A DNA stretch of 64,000 bases from Megaustenia siamemsis (GCA_032433765.1 JAVIAB010000124.1:94764345-94828344); one strand, 5' to 3'. Counted from the stretch's first letter, positions 24,487-36,458 are shown. The notes: generated by a model not told the origin, from the sequence alone. Made by a program: numbers and translations.

Positions 24487-25730
24487 TTCACGCAACATAA
24501 AAAAAAATACTTGAATGCTGCATTGTGCTATATATTCAGAAAACTACTTTTAAATACACCAGAGGTAGGATTTTACAACGTTAAGAAAGCTCATATTTAT
24601 TTATATGTCCTGAGCAATTTTACTGAAAGAATTATTGTTTACCATAAGCCATATATTCACAGCCTCTCTATCGTATCTAGGTATTAATATTATATTAACT
24701 TGACCTACACAAAGAAATCAATCTTAGAACAATTAAACTTTCATCATAACAACCATCACTTAGTGTTTGGAAGTTATTATGTTTAACTATATACTTCTGT
24801 TGGAGCAGTGACTGTTTATTATAGTTTGTCAAGACATTCTTGCTTGTTTAATTGGTGTACCTTCAATTTCTTCATGCTCTTTAGTTAACAAGTATAGTGA
24901 CAACTAATCATTATCTAGTACACTCATTTCATTGTTGTATAATAAGCATATTTTACATACTTTAAATTGTCTAATGTTATTTATATTTAATGTCTGTATT
25001 TACTTACAATTAAGTGTGCATAACTTGAATTTGTAGTTGGAAAATATGTCAAGAATCAGCATAGAATCAAATAGTTGCATAAACTATCATTACACTAGAA
25101 TAATAGTAAATTTTAAATAAATAGTACACTTACTGCAACAATAGATAACTATAGTAATTATTGAGGTTTACGTTAGTGAATAATGGTTGTGATCTCTAGT
25201 TAAACATTGTCAGTCTCTATTCTCAATCTCTGAAATAAACTAGAATAATGTTCTTTCAGACACAGCCACAAAGAATCAAAACTCGTCGAGAACACATACT
25301 TGTGTTAGCTTCACTATTATGTACTTTCTTCTTGTAAGAAGTCACGTTGATGTAAGAGTTAGTGCTAAGGTGTCAGGTTTTTCTTTACTTCTCAAAAGGG
25401 GCTTTTTGTGTTTCATTAATCCATTAGAATTGTATATATTACGAATCCATTAGGTCAGCATAGAATGATTCTCGCAAGATCAACAAGTGTATATTCTCTT
25501 ACCACGTTTCACGAGCTACATTTGGAAGATTTGAACTGTAGCAATGAATTAAGTACTGTAATCAATAATATGCTGTGGTTGTGTTTGTAAAATAGTAAGA
25601 AACGTGTCGTCTATAAGTGAGTTTAGTGAGTTATTTATGGAAAGATGTATTCATTTATTAAATATAATTCACAACTTAGACTACAATAGCTTGCTCATTA
25701 TAACGACTGATATTCAAGGAAATCCAAGTC
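23500..25730. other. AT-rich spacer
   Basis: Contains (TA)n at 23880-23904 and 24447-24482. No gene, RNA or dispersed repeat recognised. Confidence 0.5.
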
Positions 25731-25734
25731 AATT

Positions 25735-25880
25735 ATCATCATCATCATCATGTGTCATACTGGTTGGCGTAGGTGATCATGTCCCTCCACAATCTTCTAT
25801 CTACAGTGCATCGTATCAGTTTTGTTGTTGACTGTTTTCTATGCCATGACACCAAGCTATCCAATATTTTATAAGGTCAA
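25735..25880 (-). mobile_element. LINE-A subfamily 3' end
   Basis: Reverse complement of the 3' part of the 20303-20682 insertion, starting with an ATC-repeat tail and running to CCAAGCTATCCAATATTTTA. Lies directly before the Nimbus-like LINE. Confidence 0.85.
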
Positions 25881-26700
25881 TACCAAGGGAAAATAACGTG
25901 GAAAGAAATTAGAGATAACTTAAGATACGTTGAAAATGTTATAATGAGTGTCGAAATTACTAAACTTATTATTAAAGAAGCAAAGAAAGAAAATGGCAAG
26001 TAACATGCAGTAGACTTGATCTACGACCGGAAGGAATCAAAGCCTGGGGACTGATGCAACATCTATCGGCGACATACGAGTATCAAACCACGCACCTCAC
26101 ATTTAATAATGAAACTACAAGTTCTGGGAGAAAAAGTTAAGAAAAGCTTTACTGTTACTTCCTTCAATCAATAGAGAGAATAAACCCGTAGAAACAGACA
26201 ATCTATTGTACGTAATTTGGAATAATTTGAAATAGTGCCGAGAGTGAATGATGCGATATTTAAAGATAGCTTTACTTTATAAGAATTAGAAAAAAGACAA
26301 CACAAGTTAAAAATATGGAAAATCTCCGGGTTCAGGCAATGTACATAATGAGATGATCAAGTACCTTGGCCAGTCAGCAAAGCAAACACTACTTAAACTG
26401 ATCAATAAGATATCGAAAGACAGCAAAACCCCAAAGCATGGAGGAATGCCTATGTGGCACCACTGCTCAAGAAGATCAAATCACCAGATGACACAAGAAG
26501 CTACTGGTCTCTATTCTTAACATCGTGTTTAGGAAAAAATAGCTGAGAGTATGATCAACAGCAGTCTATACTGGTATTTGGATGTATCTAAAAACCTGTG
26601 CTTTGAATACGCTGGATTTAAGGCAGGTAATGACGCAGAAGACCAAATCTTCGGGTTAATGCATCAAGTCCAGGATGGATTCCGGAAGAAACTGCACACT

Positions 26701-27420
26701 CTAGCCGTCCTAGTTGACTTGCATCAAGCTTACGATCGAGTCTGACACAAACAACATACTCTAGCCGTCCTAGTTAACTTGCAACAAGCCAACGATCGAG
26801 TCTGACACAAACAACATACTCTAGCCGTCCTAGTTAACTTGCAACAAGCCAACGATCGAGTCTGACACAAACAACATACTCTAGCCGTCCTAGTTAACTT
26901 GCAACAAACCTACGATCGAGTATGACACAAACAACATACTCTAGCCGTCCTAGTTGACTTGCAACAAGCCTACGATCGAGTCTGACACAAACAACATACT
27001 CTAGCCGTCCAAGTTGACTTGCAACAAGCCTACGATCGAGTCTGACACAAACAACACACTCTAGCCGTCCTAGTTAACTTGAAACAAGCCTACGATCGAG
27101 TCGTACACAAACAACATACTCTAGCCGTCCGAGTTAACTTGCAACAAGCCAACGATCGAGTCTGACACAAACAACATACTCTAGCCGTCCTAGTTAACTT
27201 GAAACAAGCCAACGATCGAGTCTGACACAAACAACATACTCTAGCCGTCCTAGTTAACTTGCAACAAGCCAACGATCGAGTCTGACACAAACAACATACT
27301 CAAGCCGTCCAAGTTGACTTGCAACAAGCCTACGATCGAGTCTGACACAAACAACACAGTCTAGCCGTCCAAGTTGACTTGCAACAAGCCTACGATCGAG
27401 TCTGGCAGAAAAGACTCATG
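26701..27420 (+). repeat. 60-bp tandem array derived from RT motif A, 12 units
   Basis: Units begin exactly at 26701 and every 60 bp to 27361. Each unit encodes LAVLVDLQQAYDRV followed by a TGA where the intact protein has Trp (TGG), then HKQHT. The last unit keeps TGG and runs into the rest of the RT domain. Units differ at a few sites, mostly VDL/VNL, YDRV/NDRV and CTA/CAA. Confidence 0.97.
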
Positions 27421-27990
27421 TTGAAGATCAGAGACATGGGTATATATGGACAACTTTACAAAATGGTCAAACACTTCAGAATCAACAGGACAATCCAGAG
27501 AAAATTAAATAACTCAGACAAAGATGTTCTAGAAGATGGTCTACCAGAGGGATCACCACTTTACTCTTCCCTCTTGATGTTATACATTGACGACTTTGCC
27601 AAAACTCTGACTAATGAAAAAGCTCTCTACGCCGAAGACCTACTTATCTGGCATACAAATAAAAACATTAGGATAGCACAATCACGTAAACTACGTAAAG
27701 GCATCAAGCGCCTAAGAGAATATTGTAATATCTGGAATTTAAAGCAATACACAGAAGACAGTATACGTTTTATTTACCAGAAGTAGCAAAACAGATATAG
27801 AAAATATCAAGATCAATCTCCAACAGGGAGATCTACAAAAAGAGGAGCCCCCCATAACCTTAAGGGTACAACTGGACCATCAACTGAACCTGAAGAGACA
27901 TATAGAAAACCTGACTAAGAAGGCAACGCAAAGACTACGACTTATGAAAAGATTGTGTAGTACTTCGTAGATAAAGAAACTCTTAGAAAT

Positions 27991-28070
27991 CTCTATATAG
28001 GTTATGTTTGCTCTATATGGGTTATGTTTGCTCTATATGGGTTATGTTTGCTCTATATGGGTTATGTTTG
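27991..28070 (+). repeat. 20-bp tandem repeat inside the Nimbus-like LINE, 4 units
   Basis: Four units of CTCTATATGGGTTATGTTTG, the first with one change, plus a partial fifth. 20 is not a multiple of three, so the array shifts the LINE frame. Without it the region reads YIGYVCSILEHGS. Confidence 0.93.
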
Positions 28071-29299
28071 CTCTATTCTGGAACATGGTAGCTTGCAACT
28101 AGTGACATGCAGTAAAATAACCAACATGTCACTTAACATGATACAAAAGAGAGCACTACAGGTCATCAGTGGCACAATGAGTTCCACACCGAATGCAGTA
28201 TGCGAAGTACACTACAATGTAGAACCAGTAGAGAAAATACGAGATAATGCCACTATGGTTCTATATAAAAAAAAACAATGGAATAAAAGGCTATCCTTAC
28301 AGGAGGTTAGTGAATGCATGGGTTCCTAACCAAAGAATCAAACAAATCACAACTTTGCAGAATGCCAGAAACATACAAGAAAAATATCACCTACCTGAGA
28401 AACGTCAACAAACAACAAGAGTGATAAAAGAACTGTTACCAAATGCAAACCACATAAACCCAGAAGTATGTATAGAAATATATGACATAATAGATACAAA
28501 TGTTATCCTGGTATCAATAACTACCGACGCAAGGTAAACCATCGATACTTATCCAAATGAATGGATACATGTATATTCTGATGGTGCAGTAACAAAGACA
28601 GCTATCAAAGCCGGATGTAGGATTTTGATACATTATCCAGTTAGAACAGCAGAAGAACTGTGTGGTCCATGTGGTGAGGTCTGCAACAATTACAATACAG
28701 AAATAAAAGCATTAGAAAAAGCAGTGTACGGTCAGCATTTTTTGTTTATACCAAACCATCGAAGAAAAGAAATTAGTCATTTTTATTGATTACAAATTAG
28801 ACCTGCAGGCACTATGTAGTAACATAAAGAAGCCAGAACTTACACAGCTCACCATGGACATAGATAACTTTATTAGCACACATGACATAAGGCTTATGTT
28901 GTGTTGCACTTTATCCCAGGGCTGCTCCAACATACGAGGAGATGATAAGGAGATAGCTAAGAGAGGATCAAAACAAACACAATTTAACGCCAACATCTCA
29001 TTAAACAATTAAACAAATCATAAACTCCAACAGCAGAGAAGATTCGCTGAATGGATGTGCCATGGGGAAAATAGGGAGAGATCCTTTTAAATACATGTTA
29101 AAAGAGACTCTTTAATCTTGAGCAAGACGCCGGTCTCGAGACAGAGAGATTGTCAGATCAAATCCAGGATGCACAAGCTTGAATTTTTATTTGTAATTTA
29201 TCTTAGCGCTAACCACCCCTGATCAGCTACGAGACCACGCTTGAAACGTCAATTATTCATAGACCGAAAAAATATGAGTACTTCAGATGACTCAGTTAT

Positions 29300-29410
29300 C
29301 TTCCTGTGCGGGGAGAGACCCCTGCGTCAGGGAAAAACGGATTAACACGCAAAATTATGTTCCTAGTTTCTATGGATTTCACCAGAGGTGAATCAGAGGT
29401 TTTTAAAAAG
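29300..29410. repeat. short dispersed repeat
   Basis: Matches 54300-54415 in the same orientation (CGGATTAACACGCAAAATTA and TTCCTAGTTTCTATGGATTT against close variants). Function unknown. Confidence 0.6.
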
Positions 29411-29687
29411 AAACAAATAAATAACCATGTCAAGAACCCAAATTTCAATGACAACATTAACACCTTAAAAATGGCTTCTTGCGTCCAAGCCATGTAAACA
29501 ATGTTGACTTTCCTTGTCTCCAACGGTTTGTCTCATTCTATTAGAGAATTTCATGCTATCTGTTACCACAGTGAGATGGCGGATTTTTTTAGAATGTAAT
29601 CACGGGTTTGATAATAAATGTGTGTACAAAGTTCGTTAACCATCGCTGTGGATCAAGTCTTTCTTTATTCGCTGGCTTTTAGAAACC

Positions 29688-31125
29688 ATGGAAGCTAATG
29701 ACGTTACATGTGCAGCCGGTTGGTCTGGGGAAAATTGTACGTTACAATGTCACTGCTATAATGACTCAGTTTGTGACAAAACTACAGTGACATGCTCAAA
29801 CAATGATAGTTGCCAGCACGAAATTTTCGGACCCCAGTGTCAGTACTTGGATTTTATTTGCAAATATGCCCAAAAATCTGAACCTACTTTCCTGTTTGAT
29901 GGCAACGACACCTCATGTAATCCGGACACAGATTCTACATCAGTTGAGACAACTCTCAATCAATCTTTGCCGTGCTCCTGGTTTAGGATGTATGCGAATG
30001 ACTTAAAATATCCGGACAGTTTCACGGTAAAACTGAATGGTTCAGCCTCATGTAACAATGTATCAAGGTTTGTAGTTAGTCCGCACGAGATTGATGTCTT
30101 CTGCTCTGGGGCTGGTCTGATCAACAAGTTACGGATTGAAAGGGCGATAGTTGCAAATATCTGCTCCATCTACATTGGCGGGGGTCGAAAAGTGGCTCTC
30201 AAACAGATCACAAACCAGACCGACACATTTGATGCTTGTTATACGGGAGACGGATGTGGATCAGAGGCCGCAGTTAATAGCAAAACAAAGACCAATCTCT
30301 ATGACAATGACTGCACACACACACACACACACAATGGAGAAGTGGAACCAATTATGTTTACTGGTATCTGAATTTTGCAACACCCCAGAAGACTCACGTC
30401 ATTCGAATCTATCATCGAGCTAGCACTATGATTCGGGTAAAGAATGCCACTCTAAAGGCTTTCTCTGACAGTGGTGGAGTAGTGTTCCAGTATAATGATA
30501 TATCATACCTTAATTTATCTGTGAACACAATTGTAATCAAAACACAAACGCCAATTGCACACATTAAGATTGAGTTCTCACCGACCATTTCGCAGGTCGA
30601 CAGGGCACTGACGGTATGTGAGGTGCAAACATTTACAGACACCTATTGTCTGGACGAGCATTCTTGGTCGTTTTGTGTAGTGTGTAGTGGGTGTAGTAAA
30701 GGCTGCAATGCAATCATCGGTACTTGTCACGGCAACTGTTCACATGGGATCTATGGACACAACTGTTCCGTGTCTTGTCGCAGTGTCTGTCCTTTATTTG
30801 AGGAAAAATCTGGAAAATGCCTACAATGTAAACATCTTGGCTATACCTGTAATGCCACTTGTCCCGATGGTAATTTTGGGCTACAGTGCGAACAGATGTG
30901 TTCTGATGGCTGTGACATCATATGTACTCTCAAATGTCCGGACGGCTGTTTCAACGACACCTGTCAACAGTCAGTCGGGAATCTGTACATGCAAGAGAAC
31001 GTTCTATGGGTCAGACTGCACTCTCAAATCTCCGGACAACTGTTTAACGAAACCTGTGATTTTCACGTTCAGAAGAGTTTGCCGACTACAACAAGCCCAA
31101 GCGTATGGACACTTTAATGTGTTTC
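29688..31125 (+). pseudogene. EGF/fucolectin-like extracellular protein fragment, frameshifted
   Basis: Reads EGF-like repeats (GWSGENCTLQCHC), a beta-sandwich segment, then a discoidin/fucolectin-type galactose-binding domain (ALKQITNQTDTF to VIRIYHRAS and LTVCEVQTF), then more Cys-rich EGF-like modules (SHGIYGHNCSVSC, PDGNFGLQCEQMC, TFYGSDCTLK). Such modules build secreted or receptor proteins (MEGF-like, EGF-containing receptor phosphatases) in molluscs. Two frame breaks: one at the CA repeat 30314-30333, and one near 30965 where the Cys-rich reading moves to another frame. No signal peptide or complete gene model. Could be a decayed gene, an isolated exon block, or an assembly error at the breaks. 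A splice acceptor may lie just before 29688. Confidence 0.7.
30314..30333 (+). repeat. (CA)10 microsatellite within coding-like sequence
   Basis: Lies on the CTHT codons of the galactose-binding domain and is the point where the frame shifts by one. Confidence 0.95.
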
Positions 31126-31139
31126 ATGTGCTGGACATG

Positions 31140-31930
31140 GTTCATTTTTTGGTAGTTTTTAGTGAAGCCATGGCTCATATCTTGCTGTGTTTCTGTCCTA
31201 GCCATGACTCATATCTTAGCTTGTGTGTGCTGGCCATGGCTCATATCTTGGTGTGTGTCATGTTAGTCATAACTCATATCTCGGTGTGTCCGTGTTAATC
31301 ATGTCTCATATCTTTATGTGTGTCTGTGTTTAGTCATATCTCATATCTTAGTGTGTACCAGTGTTAGTCATATGTCATATCTTTGTGTGTGCATGTCTGG
31401 GTTAGTGATATCTCATATCTGTGTGTGCATGTTTATGTTAGTCATATCTCATATCTTTGTGTGTGCATGTCTGTGTATGTCACATCTCATTTCCTTGTGT
31501 GTGCATGGCTATGTTAGTCCCATCTCATATCTTTGTGTGTGCATATCAAAGTTAGTCATATCTCTTATCTTTATGTGCATGTCTATGTTAGTCATGTGTC
31601 ATATCTTTGTGTGTGTATGTCAATGTCAGTTATATCTCATATCTTTATGTGCATGTTTATGTTAGTCATGTGTCATATATCTTGATGTGTGTCAGTGTTA
31701 GTCATGCCTCGTATCGCGGTGTGCATGTCTGTGTTAGTCACATCTCACATCTTTGTGCGTGCATGTCTGTGTTAGTCACATCTCATATCTTTGTGTGTGC
31801 ATGTCTGTGTTAGTCACATCTCATATCTTTGTGTGTGCATGTCTGTGTTAGTCACATCTCACATCTTTTGTGCGTGCGTGTCTGTTCTAGTCACATCTCA
31901 CATCTTTGTGTGTGCATGTCTGTGTTAGTC
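31140..31930 (+). repeat. about 38-bp minisatellite, roughly 20 diverged units
   Basis: Units near GTCACATCTCATATCTTTGT plus GTGTGCATGTCTGTGTTA, cleaner towards the right. It runs without a gap into family D at 31928. The same junction occurs reversed at 49110-49290. Confidence 0.9.
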
Positions 31931-32286
31931 ACCTCTAGTGACTCGGGCAGATGGTGCTCGTAAACCTGGGAGGGCCGACCATCTAAGGGCAGAATCCCCC
32001 TACAGAAAAGACAATCTGCTGCCTTGCAGGAAGATTGGGGACAATCAAAGGCTAGGGAAAGCAAACCCGAATAAAATGCTGGCTGAAATCGGATGCACTG
32101 GGCCACTGGCGCAGAACACATTGCAACGTATTAACGGGTGTTCAGTCAGAGTGGATCTGACAGACTCTAATTGTGATGTTCTGTCTGTGGGGGCAATCAA
32201 CACTCTTAGCCTGACAGCTGACTTCATGTGAGAGTCTGGAATCCTTACTCTGATTGATTCCTGAACGCAGAGAGAGAGAGAGAGTG
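31928..32286 (+). repeat. family D, most complete copy, with (GA)n tail
   Basis: Starts GTCACCTCTAGTGACTCGGG and ends CAGAGAGAGAGAGAG. A 97-aa frame (31938-32231) contains GARKPGRADHLRA, KDNLLPCR and DVLSVGAINT. The opposite strand is also open, with SGLLSLAFDCPQS. Similar frames occur at 14346-14637 and 48781-49110. Family not recognised; end-anchored truncated copies suggest a retroelement. Confidence 0.8.
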
Positions 32287-32679
32287 ACCTTAAAAATAAG
32301 AAATCAACTCACCATCTTCAGAATGAGATTCAATTAACATCGACTGAACAATCACACCAATAGAAGACAACGAAACCAAACCCCAGCATGTCCACTCTTT
32401 GAACACCCACATAAAACAGTAGACATGACCGTAAAACCACTCCGTTTCACCAAAGACCTGATACATAGATCACCTTGTACGCATCTACAATGAAACTAAG
32501 AAATACCTGCATATACCACTACATAGCATTGGGTCGAAGGGTGTCAGCTCACGGACCTCTGGATCCATAACAACAATACAAACAACAGTGACTGAATTAT
32601 AAAAGATAAATAAATTAATAAAGAGGCATTGCAACGGCACTTAACGTGAAGTTAAAAACATTAGAGCTAATAACATCAC

Positions 32680-32933
32680 AGGGGGCCGCGATAGCTCAGT
32701 GGTTAGTGAACTGTCTACAAAGGACAAGGGGTAGGTTGGATCCCAACCGACGGGTTCACCCAGCCTGAAATTGGTACCGGATTTTTTCTGATAAAGTAAA
32801 GCGGCACGGGCGTAATATCAACCACATTTCCCCGAAAATCATGTGCTGAAGGTGTGTAAAATTGATGGTCACTAACACCATGTTCCCTATACGCCACTTG
32901 GCGTGACGGGGCTCTTTACTTTACTTTACTTTA
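32680..32933 (+). mobile_element. tRNA-derived SINE, copy 3
   Basis: Complete head with A box TAGCTCAGTGGTTAGTG, body, and tail of three TTTAC units. Perfect 13-bp target duplication CTAATAACATCAC at 32667-32679 and 32934-32946. Confidence 0.93.
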
Positions 32934-33378
32934 CTAATAACATCACCACTTACACTGCAAATAAATAATTAAAATAAATATTGACGTAATGTGTGCGTAT
33001 GCTGCAGAAACAGATACATCAGATTTTCTTTAAAATTTTACTAGAAAACAGAAGCCCTCAAAAAATGGATATGTATGTCAAGAATAGAACGAATTGGTTG
33101 AGTCGAGATGAAAACTAATGAAGCTCTGAAAAGAAATAAAAACTAAAGAAAGCACTCAGAGTTTAGGTAGTCACATGTCAACTGCCTGTGTTTAATGTGG
33201 TTTTATGTAAAATAGAGGCCAACCTTGTGAAACACTAAAAAGAACACTGATACGAGAAGCAAGAACATGAGTATCTCCTGCCGAGGTTGAGAGACTCGGA
33301 TAAAACAGTCTGTGAGTATAGGTTCAATGACAGTCCTGTGTACAGTCTGACCCTTGATAACAGCGAAATTCTGAAAAC

Positions 33379-33698
<320 letters not shown>

Positions 33699-33744
33699 AA
33701 TGCGATATTAAAAATTCATTATTATTAAACCTCAACGTCAAGAT

Positions 33745-33829
33745 ACAATTCGAGCAGCACAAGAGCGACAAATGATATAAACCACGACACCTTTTAGGTA
33801 TCAGTGAAAGAGAAAAGAAGAAGAATAAG
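33745..33829 (+). mobile_element. LINE-B 3' end, 85-bp insertion
   Basis: Only the terminal part of LINE-B (from AGCAGCACAAGAGCGACAAA to the AAG tail) with an 11-bp duplication AACGTCAAGAT on both sides (33734-33744 and 33830-33840). Confidence 0.9.
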
Positions 33830-33862
33830 AACGTCAAGATGTTTGGTATCAGTTGCCATCCC

Positions 33863-34765
33863 CTCGTCTTTCCCCTCTACCTTCCATTCTGCCCTTCCCT
33901 CAGACTTCCATTCTGCCTTCCCTTCTACCTTCGATTCTGCCCTCCATTCTACCTTCCATTCTGTCCTCCCCTCAGCCTTCGATCCTGCCCTCCCTTTTGC
34001 CTTCCATCCTGCCCTCCCTTCTACCTTCCATTCTGCCCTCCCTTCTACCTTCCATCCTGCCATCCCTTCTGCCTTCCATTCTGCCCTCCCCTCAGCCTTC
34101 CATCCTGCCCTCCCTTCTACCTTCCATTCTGCCCACCCTTCTAACCTTCCCTTCTGCCCTCCCCTCAACCTTCCATCCTGCCCTCCTTTCTGCCTTCCAT
34201 CCTGCCCTCCATTCTATCTTCCATCCTGCCCTCCATTCTACCTTCCATTCTGCCCTCCCTTCTACCTTCCATTCTGCCCTCCATTCTACCTTCCATTGTG
34301 CCCTCCATTCTACCTTCCATTCAGCTCTCCATTCTACCTTCCATTCTGTCCTCCCTTATACCTTCCATTCTGCCCTCCCCTCAGCCTTCCATCCTGCCCT
34401 CCCTTCTGCCTTCCATTCTGCCCTCCCTTATACCTTCCATTCTGCCCTCCCTCAGCCTTCCATCCTGCCCTCCCTTCTGCCTTCCATTCTGCCCTCCCTT
34501 CTGCCTTCTATTCTGCTCTCCCTTCTGCCTTCCATTCTGCCCTCCCTTATACCTTCCATTCTGCCCTCCCTTATACCTTCCATTCTGCCCTCCCCTCAGC
34601 CTTCCATTCTGCTCTCCATTCTACCTTCCATTCTGTCCTCCCTTATGCCTTCCATTCTGCCCTCCCCTCAGCCTTCCATCCTGCCCTCCCTTCAGCCTTT
34701 CATCCTGCCCTCCCTTCTGCCTTCCCTTCTGCCCTCCATTCTACCTTCTATTCTGCTCTCACCTC
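33863..34765 (+). repeat. 24-bp pyrimidine-rich minisatellite, about 37 units
   Basis: Units near CCTTCCATTCTGCCCTCCCT plus TCTR. The plus strand is over 90 percent pyrimidine in long stretches. All three plus frames are largely open (one of 344 aa, FHSALPSAF repeats) only because the unit lacks stop codons. Not a gene. Confidence 0.95.
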
Positions 34766-35242
34766 TTATTGCTGCGGCATATTTGAATTTCTCTGGCATC
34801 CATTTACAGAGACTAAGTGGATCCAGATAACCTTTTAGGTCGAGAAAAATGTAATTGCCTCAGTTAGCAATTAAACCACACATTTTCAGGTAGGCAGGCG
34901 AGAGTACTATTCACATGACCACAGGGATTTTAAAGAAGGTATTTTAAACACAAATGTAATCAGAAAAAATGATACTCTTTGCAGGCGTGAACAGACACAA
35001 TAATTTCCTCAGTGATATCAACAAATTAAAAAAAAATGTGGGTGAAATGAAGAGACCATGGCAACATATGCAAGCAATGCAACAAACAAGGTGGATTGGT
35101 GCTCAAGGATAGATAACCATCAGTATGTAGGATGATCATGACGTTAATGTGATGATTTTCAACGTTTACCAGTTACGTATAAGTGCATACCGTGCACATA
35201 AATCTGGAAATCTAAATTAAATGGTAAAGGCTCAGTTCATGA

Positions 35243-35330
35243 ATCTCTCCCTCTCTCTCTCTCTCTGCGATCAGGGCTCAATCAGAGTAGGATTCCAGAC
35301 TCTCACATGAAGTCAGCTGTCAGGTTAAGT
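35243..35330 (-). mobile_element. family D 3' end, 88-bp insertion
   Basis: (TC)n followed by the family D terminus only, flanked by AGTTCATGA at 35234-35242 and 35331-35339. Shows that family D inserts with target duplication and 5' truncation. Confidence 0.88.
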
Positions 35331-35717
35331 AGTTCATGAGTAAAGTGTTTTACATTTTTTGTTATAATTTTAAAATTGAAATCCAAAGTTTTTAACATAT
35401 TGGCTCATTGATAGCAAACTATGGAAATACTACCAAAGACCAAAGAAAGTTGACCATAGCTAAGAATAAATAAGCGTCATTACATTGGAAAAATTACAGA
35501 CTCAATTTTTAGAATGATTTATGATACAAAATATGTGGGCAGCACAGATGTCATTTCAACAACCGGTTGGTTCAAACAAGGTCTGGCATCGACCTCCCCG
35601 TCGTCTTTTCTGGTAACATCCCGCGTTAAAACAGGCTGGCTATTAAAAGCTGGGATCGTCGTGTGTCTATGTAGTGGTAGCTCTTACTAATATTTATGGC
35701 CTAATATTGCAGTCAAT

Positions 35718-36217
35718 GAGTAAGATACTATGCAATCCATTTTTGACAATAGAAACAAGAAAAAAGAGTTCTTAAATGTTATGTAGAGCCAATCTTAACA
35801 TATGGATGCGAATCATGGACAATAGAACAACAGACAAGAAAATCACTGGAGTTTGGAGAAATGTGGTTTTACAGAAGAATGTTGAGAGTACCATGGACAG
35901 CTAAGAAGAGTAATGAAGATGTTATGAGTGAGGTCAAAGCAAAAAGAGAGCGAATTTCCAATATTAGGAAGAAACAATCATCATTTTTAGGCCATGTAAT
36001 GAGAAGAGAACAACTGGAATATATTGTAACAACTGGACAAATTGAGGGACGAAGAGAGATAGAGGGAAGCAAAGAGAAAAAATAACAGACAGCTTAAGAG
36101 AATGGCTTGGCAGACGGTCAACAACAGAAATGATAATAACTGCCGTTATCGAAAGTTGTGGAGAGACATGATCACCTACGCCAGCAGGCCCGGTACTTGA
36201 TGATGATGATGATGATG
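35718..36217 (+). mobile_element. LINE-A 3' fragment, 500 bp
   Basis: Reads MWFYRRMLRVPWTAKKSN and GHVMRREQLEYIVTTGQIEG, ends CCCGGTACTTGATGATGATG. Perfect 12-bp duplication ATTGCAGTCAAT at 35706-35717 and 36218-36229. Confidence 0.93.
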
Positions 36218-36458
36218 ATTGCAGTCAATATCCTACTAAAAGTAATCGTGGAAAGGAAAATACAAGGTAAAAAAAGACAGTGAGAGACCAAGACTAACAT
36301 GCACTAGTGAGATCAAAAGATGCACATGTTAGCTTATGACAACCTGCACTATCAAAATAAGAGACAGAGCGGTATGGCGCTCCAAGGCAGCCAACCAATG
36401 ATGCTGCAACGCCACGGCATGATGATGATGTGTAATATAATATCACTAGCCAAGATAA

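Larger units (their letters stand above)
25900..29060 (+). mobile_element. Nimbus/I-like LINE with RNase H, degenerate
   Basis: In order: RT N-terminal blocks (MIKYLGQSAKQTLLKLINK, AWRNAYVAPLLKK, AGFKAGNDAEDQIFGL); motif A (LAVLVDLHQAYDRV) expanded into an array; then after the array WQKRLMLKIRDMGIYGQLYK; motif B (EDGLPEGSPLYSSLLMLY); a decayed YxDD block (YAEDLLIWH); thumb and connection (MIQKRALQVISGT); and an RNase H domain from about 28560 (YSDGAVTKTAIKAG) to 28985 (CCTLSQGCSNIRGDDKEIAK). Stops and frameshifts throughout. RNase H after RT is the mark of I-clade LINEs; Nimbus of Biomphalaria is the nearest I can name. Confidence 0.8.

Noticed and set aside
31318..31813. ORFs with Cys/Val/His-rich repeats
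   Set aside because: They read the 38-bp minisatellite; no conserved domain.
33804..34838. 344-aa ORF on the plus strand
   Set aside because: Generated by the stop-free 24-bp minisatellite; the other two plus frames are open too.
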